A DNA stretch of 64,000 nucleotides from Pestalotiopsis fici W106-1 (taxonomy: Eukaryota; Ascomycota; Sordariomycetes; Amphisphaeriales; Sporocadaceae), in contig NW_006917098.1 of the NCBI RefSeq assembly GCF_000516985.1, forward strand, positions 248,001 to 312,000, in the 5' to 3' direction. Shown in pieces: positions 10,541 to 22,134 of the stretch. The first letter of the stretch is position 1. Every line of letters starts with the position of its first letter. The position numbers were made by a program, and so were the translations under genes. The notes under the pieces are model-generated. The model was not told the DNA's origin, made no database searches, and was given only the letters and a program-made list of their open reading frames with translations.

Positions 10541-11406
10541 TTTCAAGTCCAGTGTATCTGTGAGATGAAGCTACGGTGATTGAGGAGTATCATAAAAGAT
10601 TGATGTACAATTCCAATTGGATAGTGATCAAAGCGGCCACTGAATCCCGTCCTTATATCCAGACGATAAATTCCGCGGGCCACTTGGACATGAGCACTCA
10701 CTCGACTGAATGAATGCGAGCTTCAAGACCCGCTCATGGGCAAATGCTCGTCGATGTTTGTCGCCGATAGCGCACCAGAGATATGCATGCGTGCATGATT
10801 GTAGTATCAGTGCCTCCAACAGAATACATTAGGTACATGCCGGCGAACACAAGAGGTTAGATAAGATGCGACGCCGACCTGCCACGTTTTTTGCTTTCGG
10901 AAACGCACCGCTGGCGCAGTGATAAGGCGTCCATAGGCCCGTCGCTAGGTCCTGCCCTGACCAGTCCAACCGATGGTTTTCGGTGCAGCGGGTGGAGGTG
11001 CTTAGCCTGGGCGGAGTGTGTGGGGGGCATGCGGAACACGCTCCGAAGCCCCTAAAGCACAAGATCATCTGCCTACCAGCAGTGCCTAATCCTCCAAACT
11101 GCCCAGTGTAAGTCAAATTACTGATTCTATGATACCATGGCATCAAAAAAATCTCGCATTCTGTGAACTTGGCATCGCTCCAGAACCGTGCGTGGATAAT
11201 TTTTGAGTTGTCAAAGAATAGCCATCTGAGTAAATTTACTAAAGAAGAATCAATAATTCAAATCATTGTTATCGCGGGTGGAGTCGAGGGACGTTGAGGG
11301 TTTGAATTCATATAGTATATATAATTCTGAGCAAGTAGTAGCCTTTGTCATCCCAAAACATGGACATGGTATATACCTGTTCAAGGCGGATTAAATCTTA
11401 CCCAAT
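10541..11406. promoter_or_regulatory. Shared bidirectional promoter, RidA-amine oxidase / GRE2-like reductase
   Basis: 866 bp between divergent start codons. Short ORFs here (10628-10819, 10829-11146, both minus) have no recognisable domain. GC-rich triplets such as CCGCGGG (10665-10672) and CGGGTGG near 10990 could be regulator sites; none is proven. Confidence 0.4.
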
Positions 11407-12542
11407 ATGACAAAGGTATTGCTGACAGGCGGGTCAGGCTTCATTGCCAGTACGTGTGACGAATTTTGCCTGAATAGTATCGTTTTGTCTAATCATTAGG
11501 ACAGCACATATTCTTGAAATATTGCTCCAACGCGGCCATGAGGTCATAACGACTGTCAGGAGTGAAGATAAGGCTACTCGAGTACGGGACGCGTATCCTA
11601 ATTCTGCCATCACCGTGGCTATCGTGGCAGACATCGTCAAGCCCAACGCATTCGATTCGGTTGTAAAGACACCAGGTCTCCAGGCAGTAATTCACAGTAA
11701 GTTGAAGAAGCAAGTATCTTCCAAGAAACATGTTAATCGCGGACTCAACAGCGGCCTCGCCCTTTCACTACAATTACACGGACGCAAAAGCAGAACTCTT
11801 GGACCCTGCATTGCTAGGCACTACATCGGTTCTCAAAGCCATTCATGAGCTAGCTCCTGGAGTCAAGCGCGTTGTAATTACGAGCTCCTTTGCTGCCATG
11901 TTGTCAGAAGAGACGCTTTCTGATCCCAATACCGTGTTCACTGAAGCCAGTTGGAACCCATACACCTATGAGGATGGTTTGAAAGACGACAAGGTTAAGG
12001 CATATAGGACATCAAAGACTATTGCCGAGAAAGCCGCTTGGCAATTCATGCAGGATCACCAGCCTGGGTTTGAGCTGGCGACCATATGCCCACCGCTTGT
12101 GTTTGGGCCGGTTCTTCATCATCTGGATTCCTTGTCGGCAATCAATACCTCGAATCAAAGATTTGTTGACATGGTCCGAGGAGCCTGGAAGGATCAAATC
12201 CCGGAAACCGGTACTTATCTTTGGGTCGATGTGCGTGATGTCGCCCGCGCGCATGTTCTGGCTTTTGAGAAATCGACAGCCAGAGGCCAACGTTACTTCA
12301 TCACCGCTGGCAGATTCAATAACAGAGACCTCGCAGCCATTGTACGCGATAGTTTTCCTGAACTTGAAAGTACGCTCCCAGATATTGAGATAACAGGCGG
12401 TGGTTACCCTGAGGCCGGCATCTATGGTTATGACAACGCCAAAGCATCCAAAGAGCTTGGGATCGATTGGATGTCACTTGAAAAGAGTGCGACTGACACC
12501 GTTAGGAGCCTGCTCAAAGGTTATTGTCCTGCTCGTATTTGA
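11407..12542 (+). CDS. NAD(P)-dependent aldehyde/ketone reductase, GRE2/dihydroflavonol reductase-like (extended SDR)
   Basis: A 341-residue extended short-chain dehydrogenase from three exons (11407-11449, 11505-11696, 11752-12542). The second exon must begin after ACAG at 11504, which gives TGGSGFIATHILEILLQRGH, the canonical TGGxGFIA cofactor loop. The second junction restores AVIHTASPF. The catalytic YxxxK appears as AYRTSKTIAEKAAW, and ATICPPLVFGPVLH and VDVRDVARAHVLAFE are typical of yeast GRE2 and fungal aldehyde reductases. Such enzymes reduce aldehydes or 2-oxoaldehydes with NADPH. Its placement back-to-back with an amine oxidase suggests that it reduces the aldehyde produced by deamination (inference). 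It converges with the amino-acid permease. Confidence 0.88.
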
Positions 12543-12970
12543 ATAATTTAACAAACGTTTATTTGATACTTTCTTGATATTGCTTGAAACCTGCTGGACG
12601 AAACATGATGCGTATTCGACGGCGGACTCGGTGGTGAATAGCCTTACTACAGCGCCTCACATAAAGTTGATCCATAGCATTGTCATCATGGTTTTGGAAA
12701 CTCCAAATGCGGTTCTACCTTTCCACGGTGTTTAAAGTTTGATTGTATATGCAAACGATATGTTGAAACTGTAACAAAGCGATGATATTTCCAATTGAAT
12801 TATACTTGTATGTGCTGTGCAAAAACACGTATAGGCCTTGGGGCATTATACCGCGCCTTGAGTACACAATCAGCTGAAATTTCGTTCAAACAGCCGATAC
12901 TACACTTTAGAGATAACCTTTGACCAAAATAACCCAAGATGAGCAGCTGCCTCTTGGTCTCCAAGTCACG
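12543..12970. other. Convergent intergenic region
   Basis: 428 AT-rich bp between two convergent stop codons. It presumably holds both 3' ends; no gene or repeat is visible. Confidence 0.45.
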
Positions 12971-15070
12971 TTACGCGCCAACATGCGTTCTAGAAAGTAG
13001 TCGCTGATGAGCGGCGCGTAGTTTCATCTTCAAGGGCTGCTTCAGGCCTGATGAGGCCGAGTCGTCTTCAACGGCAATAATCTCATTCATACCCGTGCGC
13101 AGGTCTACCTGTTCTGAGGGAATGATTGTATGCTCTTGGTGGTGCATAAACCGATGTACTGCAAAGAGCACCAGGAAGATCGGAATGCCGAGATACGATG
13201 TGAGAAAGATGGAAGTATCCCACTGCCCTGGGAAAAATACGGTGAAGCCATTGAGAAGTAACAGAACTGAGAAGATTGCGATATTGGCGTATGCAGCGTA
13301 AGGTTGTAGTACGGAAGTGTAGGGTAAATCTTTGACTCCTTGCACTTCGCAAGCTCGTGTGAATCTGAGGAACACGAAAGAAATACATATCCAAGAAATA
13401 AAGATAGCACTGTTCGTGAGATTGATGAGCCAGTTGAAGACAACTCCAGTTGATGTCCCGACGTTGAGATATGCCAGCAATGCAAAACTGGAGCAGAGCA
13501 AAACTGCATAAATGGGCAGGCCGTTTTTCATGCAACGCGAAAAGATCTTTGGGGCACCTCCGTTGACTGATGCAGAATACAGTGTTCGGCTTGACATGTA
13601 AAGATAGGCATTTGCCGAAGACCAGGCGGATATAACAATACCAGCATTGACAACATGGTCCAAGCCTTTGATGCCAGCCTGTTTGATGCCAATAACCCAC
13701 TGTAGAAACTCGTGTTAGTATTTCCGTTTTCAGATTTATAAATAAGTTTTTAATGGCTCCAAGGAGTATCTAGTCTTCGAGGATTCTACTACAAGATTGT
13801 GCCTAGAAGTATTGGCATTCAAGACAAATACTATAGGACAAGAATAACACAAAATATCACTTACGGGGGAAGCTGCTGCATCACTAGAGCCACTGGTAAG
13901 TCCTGAGGCGTTGCTTGGACAAATGACACCAATCGCAAGCGCGCCAAGTATGTAAAAGATACAAAGCCTTAAGATGAATGTATTTGCGGCTTTGATCAGG
14001 TTGCGACGCGGAGATTTCATCTCGCCACCAGTAAGCACGACTGGAGAAGAATATTAGCAATATGTAAATAGACCTGAGAGAGATGAAGCCTAGCGTACTT
14101 AGCTCTGGACCGAAGCCGAAAGAGAAAGACGAATATACCAAAGCGTAAACAAAGGCACAAACTCTCCCGGCAGCGCCGTCAACCAAGTATGAGTTCCAAG
14201 CTCCTGGTTCCTGCCAATAGCCAAAGCCGAGGCGCTCATGGTTTGGCCCACCACCTAAGCACAAGACTACAGACAATATCAATAGCGCCAATAGCATAAT
14301 TACCTTTGTTGAGGCGAACCAAAACTCTGTCTCGGCATAAACTGCTACAGGGGATAAATTTAGCCCCACGACGACAACCAGCAGAATAGTAACCCAGACG
14401 CCAGTATGAACGCCGTTGGGCCAATAATCAATGACCAAAGCCGCCGCAGTGATCTCATATGCCACAATGATTGCAAATGAGTACCAATAAAGACACGCCA
14501 TCTAGTGAGTCGAAGTATGTTAGCTTTCCAATATTCTCACGAGTGTATGCAGATTCTATAGAGATTCTAGCGAGTGCCATAGCTACGTGTAATAGATCGT
14601 TCTCTATTTCGAGGCACACAATTTGGCACAGGGCAACGGATTGTTAAAAGCAAGCATTTCTTGAAGAAAAAAGAGAAAAAGAGACAAGAAATTCAAGTAC
14701 GTACTGCAAATCCCAAGCTTTTGGAAGCATAGCGGCCTGCATATGAAGCCATGGACGAGCCTGGTAGTGGCAAGTAGGCACTAACCGTAGTCGTCGCCGT
14801 GATCATGGAGTAGATGAGAAAGCCGAGTACGCAATAGGCGAACAGAAGGAACCCTGGACCGACACGGGCCAATGCTTGACCGGAGCCGACAAACAAGCCA
14901 GTTCCAATCGTACCTCCTAATGCAATCATCTGGCTGTGCCGGGCGGTGATCCCTCGATGTGTGCTTGTCCGGACATTATTGCTGATGACGCCTGCTTCGA
15001 CTTGTCCCGGGGAACAGGATGAAGTAGGCGCTAATTCATTGGGATCAGGTACTTTCTTCAAAGACGACAT
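12971..15070 (-). CDS. Amino-acid permease (AAT/APC family)
   Basis: A 557-residue transporter from four exons (14705-15070, 14099-14501, 13865-14040, 12971-13699). The N-terminus carries the family signature HSQMIALGGTIGTGLFVGSG at TM1. Other hallmarks are LPLPGSSMASYAGRY, ELIVLTGGEMKSPRRNLIKA (the conserved E...GE...PR loop), and SSANAYLYMSSRTLYS with GGAPKIF. About twelve hydrophobic segments can be counted. The third intron (164 nt) is longer than the usual 50-70 nt. The family takes up amino acids, GABA-like compounds or proline across the plasma membrane by proton symport. The nearby amine oxidase makes uptake of the cluster substrate its likely job. It shares a 1.1 kb divergent region with the ketopantoate-reductase-like gene. 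Confidence 0.9.
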
Positions 15071-15246
15071 ATTGACGGATCCAATCGTGACGTAGGTTGC
15101 TTTGAGCTGAAGATGTAATTACTCCAAGCGAAACACAATCTTAGAGGCAACTGGTCAAACGTGTATAGTCAAACATGCAAAAAGAAGCAATTGTGACTGA
15201 ACCATTGTTTGCAATTCTTCTAGACTCTTAGTTCTTGAAAGCCATC

Positions 15247-15256
15247 TATTTATAAG
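15247..15256 (-). promoter_or_regulatory. TATA-like box of the permease gene
   Basis: On the minus strand the site reads TTATAAATAG, about 180 bp upstream of the ATG at 15070. The position and sequence fit a core promoter, allowing for a 5' leader of about 150 nt. Confidence 0.4.
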
Positions 15257-16062
15257 CATCACACTGCAGCAATTTTGCCAGTATCGCATCACTTATCATC
15301 CTTTAGTTCAGCTAGCCACTGGTGTTCATTATCAGCACAACATGATCTGGAAACCTTGAGATTAAGAATAACCATGCTCCCGGGGACTAGAAGATAAGCC
15401 GCTGCAACATTGTGTAGATACGCGACTTGGAAAATAAAGAGCCGGGACTTGGCTTACCAGGGGCAGCACGACGATGGCGGCGTATGCTTCACTTGGTCTT
15501 ATCATTGCTGTATATAAACTTTGACCTTTTGTGGGGCACTCTGGAATTGGAAGGTTTCCGCTATAGGATCTTTCCTTGGACAGTTTGAGCCCGACTTTTT
15601 GCGATAGGTCGTAGTACAAGGTGCATTTCGGTATATAACTTGCCTAGGTCGTACGTATCGCTCTCAATTGCCCTCCCATATGTACCTATGCAGTGCGCAT
15701 CGCTAGCGACTGCCGATTGTCAACTCAAAGAAGGCTCCTCATTCCATCCCCCAGTCCTATCTTGGTGCTGAACAGGACGATCTACACTAATCCATCCCAC
15801 CAGCGATCTAAGATGAGGAAAGGCATGCCAGGAACATGGATCAATCTAGGCCAGGTGAGTTTCTATCAGACCCAAGAGCAAGTTTGCTGCCATCTGTAAG
15901 AAATGATGGCATGCAGTCACAGGCGAGGTACGCAGGTAACGCCAGTTGATCCCTCATGAGGTTTGCGAGCGGCACCAGTGTACTCAACACTAGAACCCCG
16001 CTATTACGCTGCTGCAATGTGCGCAAGACGCAGCGCTGTGCCTACTATATAGTGCTAACAGC

Positions 16063-16070
16063 TATAAATA
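16063..16070 (+). promoter_or_regulatory. TATA-like box of the ketopantoate-reductase-like gene
   Basis: TATAAATA lies 116 bp upstream of the ATG at 16186. Confidence 0.45.
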
Positions 16071-16185
16071 CACAAATAAAAGTGCTTGCACCATGAATTA
16101 AATAAAAGTCATACTGGACTTAAAGATCATAATTGAAGTCTAAATCTCTTCCAATATTCTATTGAGTGTCACAGACCTTCCAATC

Positions 16186-17283
16186 ATGGCTCATTCGAAA
16201 GCGCGCGTTCTTATTGTCGGCAGTGGAGGCGTTGGTACGCTGGCTGCTTACGCTCTCGAGACTGGCGGCAAGGCCACCGTCACTTCAGTCTTCCGTTCCA
16301 ATTACGATGCTGTAGTCAAGAACGGCATCACGATTGACTCGATTCAACATGGCCATGATATCAAGGGCTGGAGGCCTTCAGAGGGTAAGTAATCCTAGGG
16401 AATCACCGAAAAGATGCTGTCTTGACTAACCATGTTTGCAGTTCGAAATTCTGTGCCAGACGTGGAGAAGGAGGGTCTTGAACCATTTGACTTCATTCTT
16501 GTCACGATGAAGCATATCGCAGAAGTTCCGCCGTCAGTCTCGGATGTCATTCGACCAGCCGTGACAAAGGGAAGGACCGCGATTGTGCTTTCTCAGAATG
16601 GCCTCAATATTGAAAGACAGGTCGTCGCCACGTTCCCCACCAACCCAATCATCAGTAGCGTCTCTACAATTGGTGCGACCGAAAGGTCCCATGGCAATAT
16701 CTTCCACGACGATGCAGACTCACAAAAAGTCGGAGCCTTTACCAACCCTGGAGTGCCGTTTGAAGTTGCCGATGAAGCTGCGCGGCGGTACATCGACGTA
16801 TACCGTGGGTCTGGCAAAGTCGAGGTCATTTACGAGCCAGACGTCCTAAAAGCACGATGGCGCAAGCTGGTGTACAATGCGAGCTTCAACTCGGTTGCCA
16901 CCATCTTACAGACAGATGTTTCGCGTCTGCGAATGACGCGGCACGCAATCGACGATCTCGTTAAGCCAATCATGTACGAGATCATTGCAGGCGCAAAGGC
17001 GTATGGAGTAGACCTCCCGTCTGACCTCCCTGATCAGGTTATTTTGCAAGACGAGATTGATTGGTACTTCAAACCCAGCATGTGCCAGGACATTCTCAAA
17101 GGCAATCTCATAGAGAGCGAGGTCATTGTAGGGGAGCCACTTCGTGATGCCGAGGCAAAAGGAGTTGCTATGCCTACATTGAAAGTTGTGTACGGGTTGT
17201 TAAAGGTATTGCAAAAGCAGACACTAGAGAAGAAGGGCCTGTGGGAACCAAAATTTGAGGAAGACAACCCGTACAAGGGCTAA
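16186..17283 (+). CDS. Ketopantoate reductase (PanE/ApbA)-like 2-oxoacid reductase
   Basis: A 346-residue protein from two exons (16186-16384, 16442-17283). The N-terminal Rossmann loop is VLIVGSGGVGTLAAYALE. FDFILVTMKH and TAIVLSQNGLNIE are the PanE-typical lid segments. The C-terminal domain has ARWRKLVYNASFNSVATI, holding the conserved catalytic Lys and the Asn that bind the 2-oxoacid. The start is the ATG at 16186; the earlier in-frame codon is TTG. Fungi carry several PanE paralogues, so this need not be the pantothenate enzyme. Its location within a metabolic block suggests reduction of a pathway-specific branched 2-oxo acid. Its stop lies only 28 bp from the stop of the convergent regulator gene. 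Confidence 0.85.
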
Positions 17284-17311
17284 GGTCCAAGATTGTAGAA
17301 GATTTGATATT

Positions 17312-19550
17312 TCATGTCAGCATGAGCACTGACTGCATTTTCATCATTTCCCCCCTCCAGCGAGACGTGGTCCTCAAGTCTTTAGTTATCCCCGACTGCC
17401 AAATCTTTACCAAAATCTCAATCCCAGTTCGGGGGCACTCGAAGCCATATACTTCCACTCGTCTATACCAATTTCGGAAACGCAACTGCAGTTCTTCGTC
17501 AAACGACTCGCTCGCCGCGATGAATGCTGGCCAGAAGAGTGGCGCTGCCAGAGTTTTTGATTGTGCTTTGATGTCTTCGATAGACTCGATGCTCTCGAGA
17601 ACCTCTTGCACAAACTGCCGCAGGTAGTGGTGCCCTATGAGTCGGATGTTCTGAGCGAAATATACAATGATTGCATTGTAGAAAGCGTGAGTGGTCAGCC
17701 TGATGATTTCTGCATTAATGGATGTGGTACGGATCGGGTGGTCTTCTGGCAATGCTTCTGCCGTCCACGTCATGATCTCATGCTCGAGCTCATCGCACTC
17801 TAACATCATGGAGGCTGGTATTGTGACACTTTGATCTGCGCGCCGCACCTTGTCCAGGGAATGAATTAGACGGATTACCTTGCTCAGTATGAACAGTAGA
17901 CTTTGCGGTACACCATATATACCTTGAAATGTGACCATTTGCCTTAACGTTTCTTCTGATCCGGGCGACATTTCGTCGCCAACCACATCGTCTCTCAGAG
18001 TTGGCCCCGACGTCGCTAACACCAATGGTTGGGAGAATAATTCAAGACCAGCCTCAGAAATGGATGGATTTTCTTTACCTAGCACTAGGGTACTTTGATG
18101 TATAGTTTGCAGATAAAAGAACGTGCGATGCAACGCTTGAGCTTTGATGGAATACTTCTTTTTCCACTTTTTGGCATAAATGATGAGCTGGCTAATACCG
18201 CTTAGATGGAGGGCGCAGGAAGCTGTATCGCCAGACATGACCTACTTGAACAATCAGCATATAATCAAAACAGGAACTTTGAAGCAAGAGATGATTCACA
18301 TTGATGGATATCATTGACAGCATGGTGGCAAGGAAATCTTTGTATCTGGGCATCGCTTCAGGTCTAAAGTCGTGCTCTACAGCCAGTTTCAGATGCTGGA
18401 TAGCCTTGCCACGTAGAAGTATTGCCTCATTCGACCAGTAAGCAGCCTTGTCGACTTCTTGACGGTTCTTGTGGTCATTTGAAATGCAAAAGGCACTGAT
18501 CGAGAGCAGCGCACTTTGCAGCGCCGAGCGAATCCGCGTAACCGAGCCTGTAATGCTCAGGTCGCCCACGCTCTGTATCACCCGCGGAAGGTGGATCAGT
18601 TTCCATGGCGTTTTGGGGTTTCCCACAACACAGAAGAGATTGACAACACGCTGTGAGTAATGGTATAGTAGAAAGCGGTCTTGGCGCGACAGATTTACCG
18701 GCATGGGAGATTTGTACATTGTGCCGCACGCTTTGAACAGCGAGAGCTGTCCTCGATTGTCAGGTGCATCGATTGGCTCTTCAGATTCTTCAGATGAGCT
18801 GCCCGAAGTCTGAGGACTGACTGAGTACGGTGCAATTGCTTCGTGCGACTCCAAGGCACCAAGCAGCGGAGATTGCACCGGGGTGGTGGGATCGTCATGG
18901 CCAAGGACAGGCTCGAGGTCGGATGAGGTAGATGCAGAACGGATTTGAAAGTCAACATCAAGCCAGTTCTTGCCTTGCCTGAGTTCATGATATGGCGAAT
19001 CAGGTCTGTAGTTCTCAATGGGTGAAATGTCTGGCACGGGGGATGGGCTGCGTGCCAGCTGATGCCCATCATTTCTGCCAGCATCAAAGACCCCCCAATA
19101 ACGTATAGTGGAGGTACCACTATAATCTGCGTCCCTGTGGCCCCGCCTCGGCACCATAGTGTCTATAGCGCCCAAGATCTCGTCGACTTGGGAACTTGGT
19201 AATGGTGGTACATCAGGCTCTACTCAATGCTAACATTAGCCTCATACCATAGAGTCTAGCACTTTTTCGACACGGCAGAACATACCAAACACGACCCTGC
19301 GGCGCCGGAAACTCCCACCATTGACTTGGAACGACGCAGTGGTCGCCCGCTTCGATGTGGTCTCATTAGATAACGGTTGCATCCACTGTAGCCGTACGTG
19401 GTAGCCGCCGCAAACACTGCCCTGTTGGCGGCATTGGATACATCCAGGTCGCGCCTCATCGCATTTCACTTTTCGTGCCCGACATGTCCAGCATCCCGTA
19501 AAGGTTTTGTGGTGCTTCCGATTATCGGCATGGCGGGGAGATGATGACAT
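17312..19550 (-). CDS. Zn2Cys6 transcription factor with fungal_trans_2-type regulatory domain
   Basis: A 705-residue regulator from three exons (19286-19550, 18300-19222, 17312-18241). The binuclear zinc cluster is at residues 20-47 (C20, C23, C30, C37, C40, C47; spacing C-x2-C-x6-C-x6-C-x2-C-x6-C) within a basic stretch CRARKVKC. A Ser/Pro-rich linker follows. The long helical second half (LFKACGTMYKSP...) has the look of the Fungal_trans_2 domain. The first splice gives RRVVFVEPDVPPLPSSQ, a run often seen just after the zinc cluster in this family. The first in-frame ATG is at 19550; an upstream acceptor-like TATTCAG means an additional 5' exon cannot be excluded. Divergent from the class II aldolase gene and inside the block, it is the likely pathway-specific regulator. 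Confidence 0.88.
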
Positions 19551-20277
19551 TGAATCATTAATGATCACGTCGAATTTGCCGTCATTTGGAGCCAAGCAGC
19601 GCTGAATACCTAAAGGAAAGAAGGAAAAGTGTGAGCGTAGTAGAAGGCAGTTGGGAGCGAGCGACGGATACTAATAAATGATCCACAGTGTTGGAGATTG
19701 CGGGGTGATCTAGGCGATCTCTCTTATCTTGCAGCTACCGGTAGGCCATGTTGGTATGTAGTGTATTGTGCACCGGCTCAGGTTCCGTGAAACTTACATA
19801 TTGCCAAGTGTCACAAGCCTGGCCTATGACGAGTCGCTGATTTGATCGTCAAACTTTCAATCCAACTTCAAGACGATTGGCTGGACAATGGGTCAGTCCG
19901 GTGGCAGGCGACGGGCAATCCTGGGGGCCCACCATCGCTCTCAATTGCCTCAAAAAGACGACTCGGCTTTGCCTCTTGCGCACCACCAAGCTGCGGGATG
20001 GCCTTCCTTGATCTCGCGACTACGGATCACGGTGGTGGCAAGTCTCTATGGAGGAGGTATCACCTGTTTAAGTCTACTAATTGAAGAATTTTGATCAAGA
20101 TGGTGACCTGATGCAATAGTCCTTGAAATGCTAATTGGTATATGCTCGAGCCGTCTACATATCAAGTAACTTGAACGCTTCACCCTTGATCTGCTCAAGT
20201 GCATAATTTTGCGTTACTTCTCTTAGACTTTTGTACCACATCTTTGTCTGCATTGGACACCTGCGGTCATCCACAAA
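19551..20277. promoter_or_regulatory. Shared promoter, Zn2Cys6 regulator / class II aldolase
   Basis: 727 bp between divergent starts. It contains ACCGGT (near 19738) and ACCGGC (near 19771), CCG/CGG half-site-like motifs of the kind bound by Zn2Cys6 dimers. This is suggestive only. No gene is seen; the ORFs at 19842-20094 lack family features. Confidence 0.4.
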
Positions 20278-21256
20278 ATGTCCACGATATCCACTATTGC
20301 CGCCCAACATGCGAGCCTCGCGCTCTTGTCAGATGTGCCCCGGCAGCCTCAAGTCAAAGGAGGCAAAGACGCCGTTGCGACAGGAGGTTATGATTTCGCA
20401 GGTATTCCTGAGATAAATGATCCATACAAGAAACGCCAATGGCAACTCGAGCACATGGCAGGCGCATTCAGAGTCTTTGCTCGAAAGGGCTTCACCGAGG
20501 GAACGTCTGGCCATATCAGTGTTCGAGACACCGTAGATCCAACGACCTTTTGGATTAATCCGTAAGTTGTGTCATGGAATCGCTTTTGATCACTAACGCA
20601 AGATAGGCTAGGTGTCCATTTCGGCATGCTCAAAGCCAGCGACATGGTTCACATCAACGAAGAAGGACAAGTCATTGGCGGAAACAAGACGGCAGTCAAT
20701 GCGGCGGGATTTGCAATCCACAGCGCCATTCACCGCGCCAGACCCGATATCAATGCGGCATGCCATACTCATTCAAAGTATGGAAAAGCTTGGTCCAGCT
20801 TTGGGAGACCGTTGGATATCATTAGCCAGGACACTTGCAACTTTTGGGGCATACAAGCCGTGTATAATGATTTCGGAGGAGTCGTCCTGACAGATGAAGA
20901 AAGCCAGCGTGTGGTAGATGCTTTGGGTTCAAAGGGGAGAGTCTTGATTCTCCAAAACCATGGAATTCTGACTGCAGGTGGCACAGTTGACGAAGCAGCA
21001 TATCTCTACACCCTGATGGAACGCTCGTGCGAAGTCCAACTGCTTGTAGAAGCTGCAGGGTTGGAAAAGAAGATTATCCGGGATGAGAGTGCCGAGTACA
21101 CTGCGAAAGTCAATGCCGACCCCGTAAGTGTACGTCAATATTTATTATGGACATATTTGTTGATATCTACCCTAGGAAACATTGTATACTGAGTTTCAGC
21201 CCGACTTTGAGTATGAGATCTGGAAGTCTAAGGGAGAATTGAAGAAGGACTTTTGA
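20278..21256 (+). CDS. Class II aldolase/adducin-family protein
   Basis: A 285-residue protein from three exons (20278-20561, 20607-21123, 21200-21256); the last exon gives the C-terminus WKSKGELKKDF. The fold signature is visible: GFTEGTSGHISVRD (phosphate/substrate loop), NAACHTHSKYGKAWSSFG (two metal-binding His) and RVLILQNHGILTAGGTVDEA (third His). Bacterial relatives are L-fuculose-phosphate, ribulose-phosphate and erythronate/threonate-pathway aldolases or decarboxylases. Fungal members are mostly uncharacterised and usually sit in metabolic clusters. A retro-aldol or decarboxylation step on a hydroxy-oxo acid would fit the dehydrogenases nearby (inference). Confidence 0.85.
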
Positions 21257-22134
21257 AGAAGCGCCTTAGCAACTGCGCGGGAGCGATGAATTATTCATCA
21301 TGTATTTGACTATATATAGCATCGCTCTAGGCAGTTGATTGAGATACCTCAAAGTTTGGCAGAAACGTCGGCTGCCTTCAGTTCAACAAGTAGCCCCTTT
21401 GAACAGAGCCCGATAATTTCCAGTCGTCTCATGCCAGTATTCTAAACCTACGAATGGCCCGTTGAACAATCTTCTCGTATTGTAAGAGCATGTGATATGG
21501 GATAAGACTCCTCCGAAAGAATGCTCTTGTTCAAACCTAGACATTACGCACCAAAACACATCTGGGCAAAAGCTTTGCAGGCCACGGTGTTGGGCCAGGG
21601 CAGTGGGGCCGTTAGCCGTATCCATGTGAGTTTATACCTAGACCATGCTCACTTGTGCGTGTCAATTAACGGTCTGCCAAAGGTGATTCACGACTAAACA
21701 AACAAACCGGATAACATGTCACGAACAAACAGAGACTGACTGGCATCGGGACGGGACCCGAGTACAGTCCTTATCTGATTTTGACAGGATTTACGGCAGG
21801 TCAACGCGACTAGGTCACCTAGTAGGCATATGCCAGCTTAGCCACGTGCATATGCTATGTGTACTGGCTGCATGGCCCCCGCCTTCGGCCATAGTGGGAT
21901 ACTTGGAGGCGACCCGAGCAGCCTCCTATTGGACGATAAGCTTTCTGTCAACATTTGGTTAGACTTTATAGTCGGTTCGTGTGGAGTAAGGAAACCACAA
22001 ACGAAGCACTTAAAACACCACGACATTTTCAATGCTCTCCCGGACTACGTCGTAATAATATTGCATGAAATCACCATACAATCGTAAGAAGTTGCCAAAC
22101 GAGTACACAGAAACACCAAAGCATACAAGTGACT
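21257..22134. other. Intergenic region upstream of the hydroxy-acid oxidase gene
   Basis: 878 bp between co-directional genes. ORFs at 21383-21625 (minus) and 21857-22087 (plus) show no domain or splice support. Probably 3' end plus promoter. Confidence 0.4.

Larger units (their letters stand above)
15071..16185. promoter_or_regulatory. Divergent promoter region, amino-acid permease / ketopantoate-reductase-like gene
   Basis: 1115 bp without a supportable gene. The ORF at 15362-15619 minus has no family features. Each flank carries a TATA-like box (listed separately), consistent with two outward promoters. Confidence 0.5.

Noticed and set aside
15362..15619. 85-codon minus-strand ORF in the permease/PanE intergenic region
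   Set aside because: No family features, and it sits in a divergent promoter region.
21383..22087. Possible gene remnants between the aldolase and FMN oxidase genes
   Set aside because: Short ORFs on both strands show no homologous motifs and no consistent splice sites.
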